This document shows, in pieces, positions 5,436-6,063 of a stretch of 6,063 nucleotides of DNA. The position numbers and the translations under genes are program-made. Below the pieces are notes generated by a model. The model saw nothing but the letters and a program-made list of their open reading frames with translations. It ran no database searches and was not told the DNA's origin. The stretch lies in the NCBI GenBank assembly GCA_903919215.1, contig CAIXHI010000010.1, positions 1 through 6,063 on the forward strand, read 5' to 3'. The stretch comes from an uncultured Acidimicrobiaceae bacterium. Lineage in GTDB: Bacteria; Actinomycetota; Acidimicrobiia; Acidimicrobiales; Ilumatobacteraceae. How positions within the stretch are numbered: position 1 is the first letter of the stretch; every line of letters begins with the position of its first letter.

Positions 5436-6063
5436 GTGGCTTACCAAGCTGAATACATCTGGATCGACGGCACCGAGCCCACGCCGCTGCTCCGTTCGAA
5501 GACCAAGATCATCGCCGACGGCAAGACCCCGCCGGTGTGGGGTTTCGATGGCTCCTCCACCAACCAGGCCACTGGCGACAAGAGCGACTGCGAACTGCAG
5601 CCGCAGTTCGTGTGCGCCGACCCGATCCGCGGTCGCGACAACGTGCTCGTGCTCTGCGATGTGCACTTGGCCCAGGACGACAAGCCGCACCCGACCAACA
5701 CCCGCCACTCGCTGGTGAAGGCGCAGAAGAAGTTCGCCAAGCACGAGATGATCTTCGGCATCGAGCAGGAGTACACCCTCCTCAAGCTCGACGGTACGCC
5801 GCTCGGCTTCCCGGCCAACGGCTTCCCCGCCGCGCAGGGCCCGTACTACTGCGGCGTCGGCGCTGGCCGCGTCGTCGCCCGTGAGCTCATCGAAGAGCAC
5901 ACCCCGGCCTGCCACGACGCCGATCTGCTCAACGCGGGCACCAACGCCGAGGTCATGCCCGGTCAGTGGGAGTTCCAGATCGGTGCCGCCGACGGCGTCA
6001 CTGTCAGCGATCAGCTCACCGTCGCCCGCTGGCTGCTGCACCGCATTGCCGAGGATTACGACA
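5436..6063 (+). CDS. glnII: Glutamine synthetase type II, 5' part (cut by window edge)
   Basis: The first 209 codons of a type II (eukaryote-like) glutamine synthetase, the cytoplasmic enzyme that joins ammonium to glutamate using ATP. The family is usually about 340 residues, so roughly 60 percent is present and the frame is open to the edge. The N-terminus (AYQAEYIWIDGT) and the beta-grasp signature WGFDGSSTNQA (35-45) are typical of GSII rather than the longer GSI encoded by glnA. FGIEQEYTL (108-116) holds the metal-binding Glu110 and Glu112, and NAEVMPGQWEFQIG (170-183) is the conserved substrate/metal block. Residues around the active site appear intact as far as the sequence goes. GSII lacks the adenylylation control of GSI, so regulation is expected at transcription, which fits the GlnR-like array upstream. 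The GTG start is supported by AAAGGA and by match to the Streptomyces GlnII N-terminus. Confidence 0.96.
   Translation, partial: MAYQAEYIWIDGTEPTPLLRSKTKIIADGKTPPVWGFDGSSTNQATGDKSDCELQPQFVCADPIRGRDNVLVLCDVHLAQDDKPHPTNTRHSLVKAQKKFAKHEMIFGIEQEYTLLKLDGTPLGFPANGFPAAQGPYYCGVGAGRVVARELIEEHTPACHDADLLNAGTNAEVMPGQWEFQIGAADGVTVSDQLTVARWLLHRIAEDYD

Noticed and set aside
5358..6041. A 227-codon open frame on the minus strand opposite glnII
   Set aside because: It is a shadow of the glnII reading frame; GSII motifs on the plus strand are unmistakable.

Overview
The window is GC-rich, densely packed bacterial DNA with a strong preference for G or C at third codon positions. The eukaryote-like type II glutamine synthetase at the right end, GTG starts, a probable leaderless gene, a Tat-type lipoprotein and a GlnR-like operator together suggest an actinobacterium. 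Acidimicrobiia is possible, but the class is an inference I cannot confirm from one window.

Layout, left to right. (1) A G-rich leader (1-64), then an MFS transporter on + (65-1249). (2) A glutamine-dependent NAD+ synthetase, nadE, on - (1246-2964). It converges on the transporter so tightly that both stop codons lie in one CTAG. (3) A 134-bp divergent spacer, then a coupled two-gene unit on +. It encodes an unrecognised 167-residue protein (3099-3602) and, with an ATGA overlap, a proline-rich protein with a probable winged-helix region and a C-terminal Roadblock/LC7-like domain (3599-4336). (4) A lipoprotein on - (4341-5186) with a twin-arginine signal and lipobox, converging on the Roadblock gene with only 4 bp between them. 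(5) A 249-bp divergent control region (5187-5435) holding a C(UUCG)G hairpin and an 11-bp-periodic array that resembles a GlnR operator. (6) The first 209 codons of glnII on + (5436 to the window edge).

The genes do not form one pathway. The two recognised enzymes both concern glutamine nitrogen: GlnII makes glutamine and NadE uses its amide for the last step of NAD+ synthesis. They are separately transcribed, so this is probably incidental. The least explained part is the Roadblock pair. Roadblock proteins usually work with small Ras/MglA-type GTPases, and none is encoded here. The best regulatory signal is the GlnR-like array ahead of glnII. I see no tRNA, rRNA, CRISPR, insertion sequence or phage gene.
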